A DNA stretch of 64,000 bases from Cryptomeria japonica. Its lineage: Eukaryota; Streptophyta; Pinopsida; Cupressales; Cupressaceae. The stretch covers positions 827,072,897-827,136,896 of the forward strand of contig NC_081411.1 of NCBI RefSeq assembly GCF_030272615.1, given 5' to 3'. This document shows, piece after piece, positions 12,399 to 27,379 of the stretch. The position numbers were made by a program, and so were the translations under genes. The notes below the pieces were generated by a model. It was not told where the DNA came from, did no database searches, and saw only the letters and a list, made by a program, of their open reading frames with translations. The first letter of the stretch is position 1, and each line of letters opens with the position of its first letter.

Positions 12399-13860
12399 GA
12401 GATACTTAGAGGGAAAGAGAGGGGAGAGATAGATAGAGGGGCATAGAGAGAGGTGCCTAATGAGACATGGATTAAGAGGTATAGAGGTGGATAGGGAGAT
12501 AAGAGAGAGGGATATAACTAGAGAGGGGACAAATGGATAAGTGAGAGAATTATATGGGGAATGAGAGATGATGAAAAGAGAGAGGATTAAGATAGATAGA
12601 GGGGGATAGAGAGAGGTGAGTAATGAGACATGATGCAGAGGTAGATAGGTGGAGAGGAAGGAAGTGAGAAACCTAGAGAGGGGAGAGAGAGTTGATGACA
12701 TAGAATGTGGAGAAAGAATAAATGAGGAAGAGACAATAAAAAAGTTGGGGAGTGAGATATATATGAGAGTATGTATGGATGGGGAGATAGAGAGGGAGAG
12801 GGGAAGAAAGGGAGGGATATATGTAGAGAAGGGAGGGAGATAGAGATGATAGAAAAGAAAAAAGAGAGGAGTAAGAGGGGATGGATGGAGAGGTAGACAT
12901 AAAGGGAGTGAGAGACCTATGGAAGGAGGAGATAAAGAGGTTAGGGGAGGAAGAGAAGAGGATGGATTTCATAAAGGGATGGGGTTAAGGGCGAGGGAGA
13001 GAGAGGTATAGAGGGAGGGAGAGAACTATAGAGGGGACATATAGATAGGTGAGATACCTAGATGGCAAGAGAGGAGTGAGATAGATAGAGGGGGATGAAG
13101 AGAGGTGGGTAACAAGACCTATTTGTAGAGGTAGATAGGTGGAGAGGAAGGAAGGGAGAAACCTACAGAGGGGAGAGAGTGTGGGATGGAGAGGTGATGA
13201 ATTAGACAATGTGGATAGACAATAAGAGAGGAAGAGAGAAAGAAAGAGAGTGGGGGAGGGAGATAGAGAGGGAGAGGGGAAGAAAGGAATGGAGAGACCT
13301 AGAGAGGGGAGGGAGGGAGAAGAGAAGATATAGAAGAACAAAGAGATGAGTAAGAGGGGATGGATGGAGAGGTAGACATGGAGGGAGTGAGAGACCTAGT
13401 GAGTGAGGATATAGATATATTTGGAGAGAGAGAGAGGGATAGGGGTAAGGGGAAGGGAGAGAAAGGTGGTGAGGGATGGAGAGAAATAGAGGATAGACAA
13501 TTAGATGGGTGAGAAACCTAGAGGGAGATAGAGAGGTGGGTAATAATATAGCCAGGGAGAGGTAGTGAGGCAAATAGGGAGGGAGAGAGCCCTAGATATG
13601 GGGAGAGAGAGGATAGAATGGATAGGTAGTGACCAAGAGAATGGAGAGGTAGGGGAGAGAAACAATAAGAGTGAGAGATAAAAACATGGAGGGAGGGAGT
13701 CAAGGATAGAAATGGGGGTAAGGAAGGGTGAAAGGTAGAGAGGGTGGGATATACCTAGAGAGGGGAGAGAGAAGTGAGAGAGACAAGAGAGGGAGAAAGA
13801 TAGGTCTAGAGTTTGGGGAAGATAAAGAGAGTGAGATACAGAGCTAAAGAATGATAATAG
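11726..13860. repeat. 2.1-kb polypurine (GA-rich) tract
   Basis: The plus strand is almost entirely A and G with scattered T, built from GAGAGA, GGGAGA and GAGGTA motifs. It includes a pure (GA)n run at about 12336-12396. Long open frames on the minus strand here are serine/leucine-rich artefacts of the low-complexity sequence and are not genes. Confidence 0.9.
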
Positions 13861-13995
13861 AAGCTTGTTGATTATTAAAATTTGACATGCTGATTACTGA
13901 ACTTTGACTGTCTAAAATTTTATATGATCCTCTAAAACTAGAATCTACATTATAACTCCTATAGAGTTGAAACCACTCTCAAACATCCCACCAAT

Positions 13996-14037
13996 ATATA
14001 CATGAAATATAACTTAAAGTATATATTTCATGTATAT
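13996..14037. repeat. Inverted repeat, 16-bp arms
   Basis: ATATACATGAAATATA at 13996-14011 is exactly complementary to 14022-14037, with a 10-bp loop. Confidence 0.85.
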
Positions 14038-14152
14038 CTTTTTTCTTCGGGGGTGGGTATAACTTGTATTTAAATTGGAAATATGCAAAAATTAATAATC
14101 AACTTTCACAAATTTGACAATGCAGAACCTTTGGCGCAAACCAAATTGGGCA

Positions 14153-14184
14153 CTCGCCAAATTCAAAATTTTGAATTTGGCGAG
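14153..14184. repeat. Perfect 32-bp palindrome
   Basis: CTCGCCAAATTCAAAA is followed directly by its exact reverse complement, so there is no loop. Related GCGCCA, CTTGCCAAAT and TTTGGCG fragments surround it. Confidence 0.9.
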
Positions 14185-14242
14185 CACCAAATAGGGTGAG
14201 CGCCATATTTGGTGCTTGCCAAATGGTTTATATTGGCAGCCA

Positions 14243-14291
14243 CCAACCCTTTGGGTTGGATTGTACTTGGGCATCCAACCCAAAGGGTTGG
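14243..14291. repeat. Inverted repeat of 17-bp arms, each itself near-palindromic
   Basis: CCAACCCTTTGGGTTGG at 14243-14259 is the exact reverse complement of 14275-14291, with a 15-bp spacer. Each arm can also fold on itself (CCAACCC against GGGTTGG). Confidence 0.9.
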
Positions 14292-14814
14292 ACAACCATT
14301 TCAATTCTAAGATGTGTTTTTATCAGAAGATTTAAAAAATCACATATTTTTGGCCATGCTCTCCATCAAGTTTGCACGTGTTTCAATGAAACTAAAAAAA
14401 ATACCATAGCAACCTTAAGATCTCTCTTAGGTATCCAAGCATGTAATTTTTTTTCACATTTTGATGTCGTTAAGGCTTTCATCTTTAATTTCTTTTGTTA
14501 GTGTGTTTATTTTTGGTTAAAAACCAACATGCACTATTTTGGGTATAGTTTTTTCCACGTTCATCAGATTTCGAAGAAACTTAGATTTTCAGAAACTCGA
14601 CTCCATTCTACACAATTTAAATTTTTTATTTTGAGTTTTGATTAGTTTTCAATGATTCTAGGGGGAATTTTTAGGATGTGTCCACTTCGAAAATTAGTAA
14701 AAAAATAATATTCTCATTAAAAAATTAGCCAAAAAATCCAGCATAAGCTACAAGGTGTTAGCTAATTTCTCACCAAAGTGATTTTAAAAATTAAAAAAAA
14801 AAGTTAACATTTTA

Positions 14815-14881
14815 GGGGGGCCACAATAGACGCTATGTTATGTTTTTTGCATTAAAATAGGACCACTTTTTGTGGCCCCCC
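14815..14881. repeat. Inverted repeat with 12-bp GC-rich arms
   Basis: GGGGGGCCACAA at 14815-14826 pairs with TTGTGGCCCCCC at 14870-14881 across a 43-bp loop. It could be the ends of a tiny MITE, but no target duplication was found. Confidence 0.75.
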
Positions 14882-15085
14882 CTTTTTAAGCCCTTAATCC
14901 CCACCATTTTCAAAACAAATCGGTAGTTTAGAAAGAAGACTCGAAGCATTTTGACTCTTGTTCTTGTTGTATCTTCAAATTTGGAGTGTAACTATGTTCT
15001 TGATTTGTCATTGAAATTCAGACATTGATAATTTCAAAAAAAAAAAAGTGGTATCTTAAGACCCCCTTTGGTATCACAACTTGGT

Positions 15086-17435
<2,350 letters not shown>

Positions 17436-18000
17436 CAAATATAACATGATCCTATTCATAATGGATCCTAATTATCCTCATAATTTGGAGGTTTTTTCCA
17501 ATCATGTTTAGATCCTTATAAGTGATTGCATAGTTGATTTAAAACTATCACTTCTCCATGAAGATATTTGTTGAACAAACAACATCAATTTCTAAATGAC
17601 CTACCGATTGAACTCGTGTACTACACAAATGTATGCAAAAAATAGACCAAAATATGTCGTAATTGAACTTCCACACCTCATCTATGTACCCATTGCAAAC
17701 CAAGGTGCAATTGCTAGTTTATGTTTGTACCAGCATTTTTTCGTCATTGAAATCTGAGTATATATTATTTTCAATTTCTACGTATAGTTATAATTATACA
17801 TCAATTAATCCTCATCTTATCATTGAAATAATTATTATACAATACAATTATTTAAAATGAACTTAAAAAATTAATTTAAAAGTAAAACTTGTAAAACTAT
17901 ATTTTAATTTCATAATAACACACTTGAAAATGTTAATCAATTATCTAAATTAATTTTTATTATAATAATTACATTTATTTAAATAAAATAAAAATATATT
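17436..18000. other. AT-rich intergenic DNA
   Basis: No gene, repeat unit or element end recognised. Confidence 0.4.
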
Positions 18001-19091
18001 TTATTTTATAAATTAATACTTGAAAGAGATGTCTAAAATTATTATATTGTGAACTATAACATACACCACTATTGTGATTGTTTCATTCTCCACTTTCATT
18101 CTTTACAAGCCTCATTATTTTACAAATAACTGAGATTATATTCTTAAATATAAATATATTATAAATAATAAAAAATTAACATACTTTGTTTTATAAATCA
18201 AAACTTGTAAAAATATTGTGTTGTAAATTATGACATACATCATTATTACCATGATTTCATTTTTTGCTTTTTTTTTTTGCTTTTTTTTAATACAAATAAT
18301 TGAAATTATATTTTAAATTATCTAGATAATACAATATTAATATATTTTATTTTTTATATTAAAAATTGAAAAGAGAAACCTAAAATTCTTGTATGGTGAA
18401 CTATTAACTATGACATATACCATTTTACACAATTGATTCTGGAAATGGTTGAACAATATCTCATGGATTGTGGAAACCTAATGTCTATGATATACCATTG
18501 TTGTATTGGAAATGAGATTATACTCTAAACAAACAAAATAGTCAGCTTTATGGTTTCAAAAGTGACATTTTTATGCTTACATCCCATTATTGATATTGTT
18601 AAACCACAATTTTTTTTTTAATTTTATAAATATAATTTTTTTTTGAAATCCCATTTTATGTAGAGATTAGCCTGTACATCCACCATTATTGAACTAGCAT
18701 CATATGATCACCACTTATGGTGGTTCACCTGCTTTCCTGCACCAGATGGGTTGGTTGTTACGAGGCATGATAATGCAATTTTCATCATTCTGGGAAAAAG
18801 CAAGCGAAAACAATGGAAACCAGATGCCCGTGACATGAAAGGGAAAAGTATACGACAAACTTTACTTGACATAAAGTAATATTCAAATGGTTGCCACACC
18901 ACTTTTGTCTTTTATCTTTTATCTACCACCTCTCAGATGATTCTTCTTTTCTTCGACGCGATTTCATACGTGCAAACCCCCCACTCATTCTACCCATTTA
19001 ATCATTTCTCATCCACTTCTGAGAATGTTTCACTTCTCACTGCACTGACCCTGCTTTCTTGCATTCATTGTCTTCACTTCTATCCATTTAT
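18001..19091 (+). other. Paralogous 5' flank of a TNL gene (copy 1)
   Basis: Parts of this stretch match the region upstream of the second TNL copy (about 25900-27049). The match is clearest from TTTCCTGCAC near 18730 through GATGCCCGTGAC, ATGGTTGCCA, TTTCATACGTGCAAACCCC and ACTGACCCTGCTTTC up to the ATG. It probably includes the promoter and 5' untranslated region. It lacks the 461-bp insertion present in the other copy. Confidence 0.6.
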
Positions 19092-19190
19092 ATGGCATCT
19101 ACTTCTATGGGTGGTCGTAAATGAAATAATGAAGAAAGTCTTGCTTTTCATGAACTCGCGCCATCTGCATTTACATCCGCCTCAACACTC
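19092..19190 (+). pseudogene. TIR-NBS-LRR resistance gene fragment, first ~33 codons (copy 1)
   Basis: The plus-strand ATG at 19092 begins MASTSMGGRK and is followed at once by a TGA at 19122-19124 where the paralog has CGA. The same frame continues NNEESLAFHELAPSAFTSAS to TL at 19190. There the homology stops, a few bases before the 20-bp satellite begins. These residues precede the TIR domain in the paralog at 27050, so the TIR, nucleotide-binding and LRR parts are missing. The identity rests on collinearity with that paralog. It is a dead 5' remnant; expression cannot be judged. Confidence 0.7.
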
Positions 19191-19202
19191 ATACAATATT
19201 AT

Positions 19203-20640
19203 GTCTTAAGGGGTCATATGGTGTCCTAAGGGGTCATATGGTTTCCTAAGGGGTCATTAGGTTTCATTAGGGTTCATATTGTGTCCTAAGGGGTCATATG
19301 GTGTTATATGACCCCTTAGAATACCACATGACCCCTTAGGGCACCATATAGTATCGTTAGGGGTTGTATGGTGTCCTAAGGGGTCATATGGTATCCTATG
19401 ACCCCTTAGGTGTCATTAGGGGTGATATTGTGTCCTAAGGGGTTGGATATGGTGTTCTATGACCCCTTAGGACACCATACCATGTCGTTAGGGTTGTAGG
19501 GTGTGCTAAGGGGTCATATGGTCTCCTATCACCCCTTAAAACACTATAAGGGGATGCCATATGGTGTCGTTATGGGTCGTATGGTGTCCTAAGGAGTCAT
19601 ATGGTGTTCTATGACCCCTTAGGACACCATATGACCCCTTAGGAGACCATATGGTGTCGTTAGGGGTTGTATGGTGTGCTAAGGGGTCATATGGTATCTT
19701 ATGACCCCTTAAAACACCATATGAACCCTTATGTGTCGTTAGGGGTCATATTGTGTCCTAAAGGGTCATATGATGTCCTATGATCTCTTAGGACACCATA
19801 TGACCCCTTTGGACTCCATATGGTGTTGTTAGGGGTTGTATGTTGTCCTATGGGGTCATATGGTGTCTTATGACCCCTTAGGATACCATATGACCCCTTA
19901 CATGTTGTTACGGGTCATATTATGTCCTAACAGGTCATATGGTGTCCTATGACCCCTTTGGACACCATATGACCCCTTACGTGTTGTTAGGGGTCATATT
20001 GTGTCCTAACAAGTCATATGGTGTCCTATGACCCCTTAGGACACAATATGACCCCTTAGCACAACATACAACCCCAAAGCACAACATACAACCCCTAACG
20101 ACACCATATGGTGTCCTAAGGACAACATATGACCCCTTAGGTGTCGTTAGGGGTCATATTGTGTCCTAAGGGGTCATATGGTGTCCCATGACCCCTTAGG
20201 ACACCATATGACTCTTTAGGACACCATATTGTGTCATTAGGGGCCTTATTGTGTCCTAAGGGGTAATATGGTGTTCTGTGACCCCTTAGGACACCATATG
20301 GTGTTGTTAGGGGTCATAGTGTGTCGTAAAGGGTCATATGGTGTTCTATGACCCCTTAGGACACCATATAACCCCTTAAGACACCATATGGTGTCCTTAG
20401 GTGTTAGATGGTGTCCTATGACCCCTTAGGACACCATATGACCCCTTTTAATATCCTAGTGCACGACATGACCCTTTAGGACCATATGATGTCCATATGG
20501 TGTCCTAAGGGATCATATGCTCTTCTAATACATGTGTTGCCCCTTACAACCCCATATGACACCTAATGACACCATGTGACCCCTCATAATATCATATGAC
20601 CCCTTATAATACTATATGACCACTAACAAAAATATTAATA
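19203..20640. repeat. 20-bp satellite array (segment of duplicated block, copy 1)
   Basis: Same GGTCATATGGTGTCCTAAGG family as at 8.9-11.7 kb, but here the sense alternates every two to four units (GGTGTCCTATGACCCCTTAGG is typical), giving many short inverted repeats. From about 19258 it is collinear with 58504-59760, irregular variants included. Confidence 0.9.
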
Positions 20641-22338
20641 ATATATTTTAATATATACATTTATATATTATAGTATTAATATATAACATTTTTATTATAT
20701 ATTAATATATATTGAATATTATTATATTAATATATTATACATATTAATATAATAATATTCAATATAGTAATATACTATATATATTGTATATTATATTGTA
20801 TATTAGCATATTAATATATTAATATTATATTAATAGATTAATATCATAACTTATTAAAATCAGATATCTGATTATAGCAGATATTTGATATTATCAGATA
20901 TCTAAGTTCTTTGACATAAATTTCAAATTTTGAAATTTGGCTTGGAAATGCTTTGGGATTTGGCTTGGAAATGACAAGCCTGCAAAGTCACAAAAAAAAC
21001 GTGTTTTTGCGTATTCTTTGATTTTCTAGACTTTGCACTAGTGGCTGACGACTTTTTTTTTTTAAGCTAAAATTGATAAAACAAAAAGGGGTTTTTAAGG
21101 ACGTTCTCAGCTTTCCAACAATATAAGGTTTGTCTTATTTTGACTTTAGTAAATTTAATTATTATTTATTTTCTAATTGAATTTTGCCTAAAGTCTCGAT
21201 TGATAGGCTGATTGAAAAACACCCATAACTTTCAAATAGTATCACATTTTTTGAATTTGAAATATGCGTCACATTCTATGCTTCGTCTACTATAGGAAAA
21301 AAAAATGAATTTCATAAAGTTTAGACCAAGTTAAGCTAGTCAAATGTAAGAGTTTTTGAATTCCTAAAAAGTTGTAGTAAAAAAATCATAATTAATTATT
21401 TACTTCACAAAAAAATACAAAAAATATGTGTCACATCCGAACATGAGTCTACTACTTATATTATAAATCTTAAAAAAAAATATGATGATTTAATTATGAT
21501 TAGAGTGGTCAGACATACACCTACTTCTTATCTTTTCTTGAAATTTTAGTATCATTGCATTGAAATTTCATATTTTCATCAAATAGATTTTTTTTCCAAA
21601 AAGAATTAGTAGCTTAGAAACTACATTCAATTTTCTATAGATTCTCTTCTTACATATATTTTTAAAATAATGTTAATAACTTATTCAAATTTTCATGTCA
21701 AGTCAACTGCATAACTCTGATTTTTTGAAATTTCATTGCCACTTAAGGGCCCGTTTTGACCCACCATGATCTTGCACATACCCATTTTGGGGATTTAATT
21801 TATTTAAATGTGAGAGATGAGATTTAATTAAACAAATATGATTTATTTATTTAATTAATGGTTTGAATTTGGTTAAGTGAATAAAATAAAATAAATGAAG
21901 TAAATTATTTTATTAAATAGACAAAGAGGGTTGGGGTGAATTAATTAAATACTAATTTAATTAATAGTTGAAAAAAGAAAAAGGATTAATTAAATGTGAA
22001 TTTAATTAATAGTTGGATGAATGATAATTAAACAAATATAAATATCATTTAATCAATTGGACAGAAATAGGTGTCTACACCAGGAATAGAGCTATAAGCC
22101 TTTTTATAACTTAATAGAGCTTGGGGACCATGCTGATCACCGGTTGCATAAGATTAAGTTGGGACTTGCCTCAATTTCTTTATCATGTAACTCTTGTTAG
22201 AGGAATAACATGAACATAGTGTTTTAGTCCATACCTAAGGGACTTTTCAGTCAACTAAAAACATTCATGTCATTTTTGTTAATGCTAAAGAAATGGTGCA
22301 AGAAATAAAAGAGAAAAGTAATACACTACAATAAAAAC
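20641..22338. repeat. AT-rich flank of the duplicated block, copy 1
   Basis: A TA-rich stretch (20641-20850) is followed by AT-rich unique DNA containing CAGATATCTGATTATAGCAG, GGCTTGGAAATGACAAGCCT and GGTGTCTACACCAGGAATAG. It is collinear with 59761-61838. The match ends at CACTACAATA (about 22338), where the other copy has a copia LTR. No gene. Confidence 0.8.
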
Positions 22339-25300
22339 TACATTTTATTTTGTGATTTAATTCTTTATTTTTTTAAGCACAATAAAACTCCAAGTGACAA
22401 TTAAAAGAGGTAAAGTATAATGAGATGATGGGATAATGTCCCCCTTATTGGATTTGGATCATTAATCCCTTAGACCATTACAAAAGTGATAGCTTGATCA
22501 AACTCTAGCATGAAACTCTCTAAAGATCCCTTTGGTCTTAGCTTTTATTTTTCTAAGGATAGTAGGGATCATTGGGCGAATATGCGTATAACCATTAACA
22601 CCATGCAAAATCGTAAAGGTATTCACTATGTGAAAATTACTTATAATAACAAGTAGCACAGACAGAAGTAGAACTTCACCATGGGTATCATCACCAATAG
22701 AACTAGGAGAATGATAGATTCTAATAAAATTATTAACTTGGCTTGTCGGTGCATGAATTAACACCATGCAACACCCTATGGGCATTCACTTTGTGAGGAA
22801 TTACTCATAACAAATAGCAAAGGTAGAAGTAGAATTTCAAGTTATGGATTTTGCTGCATATGTTTAAATTCTTCAGTAACTACCATGCTTATAACCATTA
22901 ATGTTTTAATAAAAAAAAATTATGTTTGGCTTGCTCTGCCCTCAAACAACTTTTGTTTTATGAACTTTGTGTGAATTTTAGGAGAGAGTATTTTGATTTT
23001 GTATCTCATGTATCTTACCCAAGTATGCAAATTGTTTGCTCAGTACTTGTCTTATAACCTAGACATTTGAATATTATAGTAGCTTCCTTGTGATTGGGAT
23101 GGGAGAAATAGATAAATGGTTTGAAAAAGTCACTTTATGTCGATGCTAAATGATTTTACATTGTTGCATTCCATAAAAATATTCTCAAAACTACTTTATC
23201 TATAAGGGCTACTGGTTCTTTTTGGTCGATTTGGGTAGCACTTGACCTTGAAATATTCTATTTCTTGTTTTATTAGTGAAATATGTGTTGAGAGTTGTTT
23301 GTTTTTTAGTACTTTCAAAATATTTATTTCCCAATTAAAGTCTTGCTGAAAAAGAATGAAGGTCATGCCTGTCTGTTTTTTAACATTATTATTGTATTGG
23401 TCAAATTCCCTAGGGAATGTGCTTAGATTAACTAATTTATTTGTTTTTGGTTCATGTAGCTTAGTGAACATTTATGCCTTTGTGTGGTAAACTAGGTTGT
23501 CTTGATACTCTTGTTTTGCAATCAAACTTTCCTATAAAGAGACATCATTTCTATGATAGGCAAGCTCCATGTTTTTCAGTTGAGAACATGATTCCTGGTA
23601 GTAATTTTTACACAAAATAGTCATTTTTGTTTTGGTTTTGCAAGTTCTAAAGGAGATTGGAAATTTCTTGAGAAGCAAAAATAAGTTGTCTATGAATGGA
23701 GTATCTAATGCTCAATCCAACAATTACAAACACATGAAAAAAATTGTAATTTTGTAATGTACTCCAATAAATCAATTGTATTTTTGGAAGCCTTCCTTTC
23801 TCAAGATAAGTAAATGGCATCAATTTTTTTTCCCTTAAACCTTTTATATGTACCTCACATGGGAATCCACCCATCATATAGTGGGGTCTCAAAAAATACA
23901 TGGTGCATGTGGACCATGTCTTCCCTATTCTTTGGATTCTATATTCCTTTGTATATATTAGTTGAATTTTGATAATAGTTTTTTGAACTTTCCTTTTAGA
24001 GTTTGGTTTTCCACTTACAAACAATTGCCAATGAAGGCCTTTTTTGGACATGGCAGTATTGGTGCACTTAGTAAAAAACATTTCTTCCAAAAGCCAATAA
24101 ATCTTTGCATTTTAAAAGAATGTGAAATCAGTTTAATAAAGATAATATTTTGATAGAGAAGATGGTTTGCGGGTAACAAGCTATATGTAGATGGTTTTAA
24201 ATGAAAAAGGAAATTTTGTTTACAAGAGTCAAGCACAAACTGTTGAAGTTACTTGACTATAGAATTTTATATACAATGTCTACAAAAGTTTATAACCATG
24301 GCATAACAATGCCCAATTATGTTGCCAAAAATGTTTTTTACTACAAAAACATTAGAAGAATTTTGACTAAGATATTTCACAACTAAATAGATCGATGACA
24401 ATTTTTTTTGAAAACCTATCATAACATTCACAGATATAAACAATTGGGTTAGTAAAGAAACTACTTAAAAATGTACAAATTTTCAAGCGAAACATGCAAG
24501 TTATTTCTGACTAGGAATTTTTTGTAATATTACTCTCCAAGTTAATTAATGATATATGTGGAGATAGATGACAATCTAACTAATCATAGAACTTAACATG
24601 GATACCCTTAGTAGTTGCATGTTTTTTCGTGCAACTTAATGCTAATAAGGAGATATCTTTTTTTGGCAAGGTGTGAATATCCAAGAGGAGAATGAAGGAA
24701 AATTTTCATTATATATAATATTAAAAAAATTGTGAGAATTGTCAATAATGCAGGCATTTCAATATGAAAAAGGGTAGATTTGCTCCAACTTTATACTTTT
24801 AGGTCAAGACTAATTATCAATAAAGAAACATTTTCATTCACAGGTCACTCATGTTGAAAGAAGTGTTGCAATGTATAGCATGCAATATGAACAAAATATT
24901 GAAAATACATAGTTATCATCAAATGAGCATGAAGCAATTGCTTTAATTACTATAGAGAAGGAAGAATGACTTTTTTTATTTAAAAATGATTATATGGTAA
25001 CCATAAACATTCCTTATGATATACTTTATCAATCTATTTTGGCAAAATTTGATTTATATCAAGCTTCATGTGAGATGTATGCAACACAAGTTTTTCTTTA
25101 GTTTAGATATTCATGAATCCATTCAAAGATGGAGTGTTAGTGTATTCCATGCATTAAATGGAAATATTGTTGATGAAATTTTAGACGTAGTTTAAGAATA
25201 TACAAAGATGTGTGTTGAGAAAGTCTCACTTACTAACTTTCACATTTCTCTTTGTGATCGTATAATAATTTTTATTTCTATGAATATATATTTCCCCAAA

Positions 25301-25899
25301 ACTATCAATGGTTTTGTATAATTTCCTAATACTACAACTAAAGAATCTCACAATGATGACAATGTCAAAGACTATTAGTGCTATAAGTTCATGCTCACCA
25401 TCCATCAACATAAATGACAAAATTGACCATTGTTATCACATGAAAATAAAAAATAAAAAATAAAACACAAATGAATTGATAAAAGAAATTATTAATATGA
25501 AATAAGATCACTTCCATTTGTATACCCTACTTAAAAAAAATTTAAAAAATCATGCTATATTTATGCTATTTTTATCATTTTTTAAATTAAAAAAGAATGA
25601 AAAAAAAGAAAACACTCACCATAATGTTACTATTCTAAGAAACAAGTTTAGGAAAAAAGAACAATTTGACTAGAAATGAATATGAGAGAAAAGTTTTTAT
25701 TGATTTTGTAAAAGATCAAAATTATTCATCTAGTTCAATAAAAAAACATCTAGAATACAAATTAATCCTCTAAGTTAATATTCTATATAAAAACCTACCA
25801 TTATAATAAATATAAAACACAAACATTCCTTCCAAGATCGTCCCAAAAAAACTTCCTATCGGCTTACCATTGCATGCAAATAACATGCAACTGCTAGTA
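22339..25899. other. AT-rich intergenic DNA, no gene recognised
   Basis: Several short frames (22498-22785 minus, 23647-24090 minus and others) lack recognisable motifs, and none has a partner elsewhere in the window. I see no element ends or RNA genes. Confidence 0.4.
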
Positions 25900-26142
25900 A
25901 ATAATATAGCTTATGGGTTAATAATAAAAAATAACATATTTTATTTTATAAATTAGGATTTCAAAAATTATTGTATTGAACAAAGTATAACTTAAACTAG
26001 AAATCATTCTATTTATTTTTTATTTTTTATATAAATAATTAAAATTACATTATTAATTTTAAATAATATAAATTTAATACATTTTATTATTTAAATTAGA
26101 ATTTAAAAAGAAATCTAAAATTATCTTATTATGAACTATGAA

Positions 26143-26603
26143 TTAGGGGAAGAGCACCAATAGTTGAGCATGTACTAATTGTTGTGAGGGTTGTTGATAC
26201 TTTTTGTTCCAAAAATTGAACAAATAAAACCTATTGTTTGAAACATAAAATATCAATTTTTGTTAGTAAATGTACCAATAGCTGTAAGGAAATGTACCAA
26301 TAGTTGTTAGGAAATGTACTAATATTGTAAAAAGTAACCAATGAGGTGATGCAGCTGCACAACTATTGGGGTCTCTTTTGCACGCCTATTGGTCTCGCTT
26401 TTTTGGGGGGCCGTTTTGGACACCTTGGCAAAAAGCTTGCCGATGTGGCATCATATTTGATGATGTGGCCCTGAAACCTTAGTTATAAGAAAGAAACTTG
26501 CCCAGTAAGCTATTGTAAAAAAATCGGAATGATTTGAAATTTCCACATAAGATTTTAAGAAGCGCAAAATTAGAGTGCACAACCACTAGATCCTTTCCCC
26601 TAA
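26143..26603. mobile_element. MITE-like insertion, 461 bp
   Basis: The ends are TTAGGGGAAGAGCACCAATAG and, on the other strand, TTAGGGGAAAGGATCTAGTG, giving about 28 bp of imperfect terminal inverted repeat with GTTGAGCA/GTTGTGCA inside. The paralogous sequence near 18402-18420 runs directly from CTATGA into CATATACC with nothing between, an empty site. Any target duplication is only 2-3 bp (GA) and uncertain. It carries no coding sequence, so it would be non-autonomous. The superfamily is undetermined. Confidence 0.6.
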
Positions 26604-26639
26604 GACATATACCATTATTGTGTTAACAGGGCTCCACTA

Positions 26640-27049
26640 TTATGAATCATCACACCCACCATTATTGAAGTGTCACATCGTACCGCCACTTCTTGTCTTT
26701 CAACTACTTTCCTGCACGAGATAGGGTCCACCTTTCACACCGACTCTACGATATTGCATGATTATGCAATTTTCATCATTCAACCTTTACTTTGTAAAAA
26801 AACAAGGCCAAAACAATGGAAATGAGATGCCCGTGACTTGACATAAAGCAATATTCACATGGTTGCCATACCACTTTTGTCTGCCACTTGTCAAATGATT
26901 CTGCTTTTCTTCCACGCGGTTTCATACGTGCAAACCCCTCACTCAATCTACGCGTTTAATAATTTCTCATTTACTTCTGAAAATAATTCACCTCCCAGAG
27001 CACTGACCCTGCTTTCCTGCGTTCATCGTCTTCACTTCTATCCAATTCT
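26640..27049 (+). promoter_or_regulatory. Probable promoter and 5' untranslated region of TNL copy 2
   Basis: Collinear with 18.68-19.09 kb, which suggests a conserved upstream region that duplicated with the gene start. No TATA box is obvious. It is called from position and paralogy only. Confidence 0.4.
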
Positions 27050-27372
27050 ATGGCGTCTACTTCTACAGGTGCTCGTAAACGAAAGAATGAAGTCTTGCTT
27101 TTCATGAAGTCGCGCCATCTGCGTCTACATCTGCCTCAACACTCCAGGGAAAGCCCCGCTACGATGTGTTCATCAATCATCGTGGACCAGATGTCAAACA
27201 CACGCTAGCTACCAGGATCTATAACGTCCTAAAGGATATGAATGTCACAGCCTTTTTAGATTCCGAGGAGTTGGAATATGGCGATTTCTCGCCTACAACA
27301 TTACAATTAGCAATGCGTAGTGCTTCCATTCATATAGCAATTTTTTCTGAGAACTATGCAAAATCTCAATAA
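27050..27372 (+). pseudogene. TIR-NBS-LRR resistance gene, truncated and frameshifted (copy 2)
   Basis: The ATG at 27050 starts MASTSTGARKRNE. Compared with copy 1, four bases are missing near 27090. The frame then shifts, and the TIR domain reads on from 27094 in the other frame: LAFHEVAPSASTSASTLQGK, then the TIR opening RYDVFINHRGPDVKHTLATR, FLDSEELEYGDFSP and IAIFSENYAKSQ, then TAA at 27370. TIR domains cleave NAD and signal in plant immunity when part of a full receptor. Here about half the TIR (roughly 70 residues) remains, ending where NYAxSxWCL is usual. The nucleotide-binding and leucine-rich-repeat parts are absent. The break lies against a dispersed repeat starting near 27380, so insertion or rearrangement probably removed the rest. 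Domain identity is confident; it is non-functional. Confidence 0.85.
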
Positions 27373-27379
27373 ATCTCAA

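Larger units (their letters stand above)
13861..15085. other. 1.2-kb spacer with several palindromes
   Basis: Mixed-composition DNA between the purine-rich and pyrimidine-rich tracts. It holds four inverted repeats, listed separately (13996-14037, 14153-14184, 14243-14291, 14815-14881). Short reading frames at 14092-14304 (minus) and 14196-14501 (plus) overlap these palindromes and are not credible genes. Confidence 0.6.

Noticed and set aside
11901-13703. Long minus-strand open frames in the purine-rich tract, up to 266 residues
   Set aside because: Composed almost only of Ser, Leu, Pro and Ile from CT-rich codons; low-complexity artefact with no domain.
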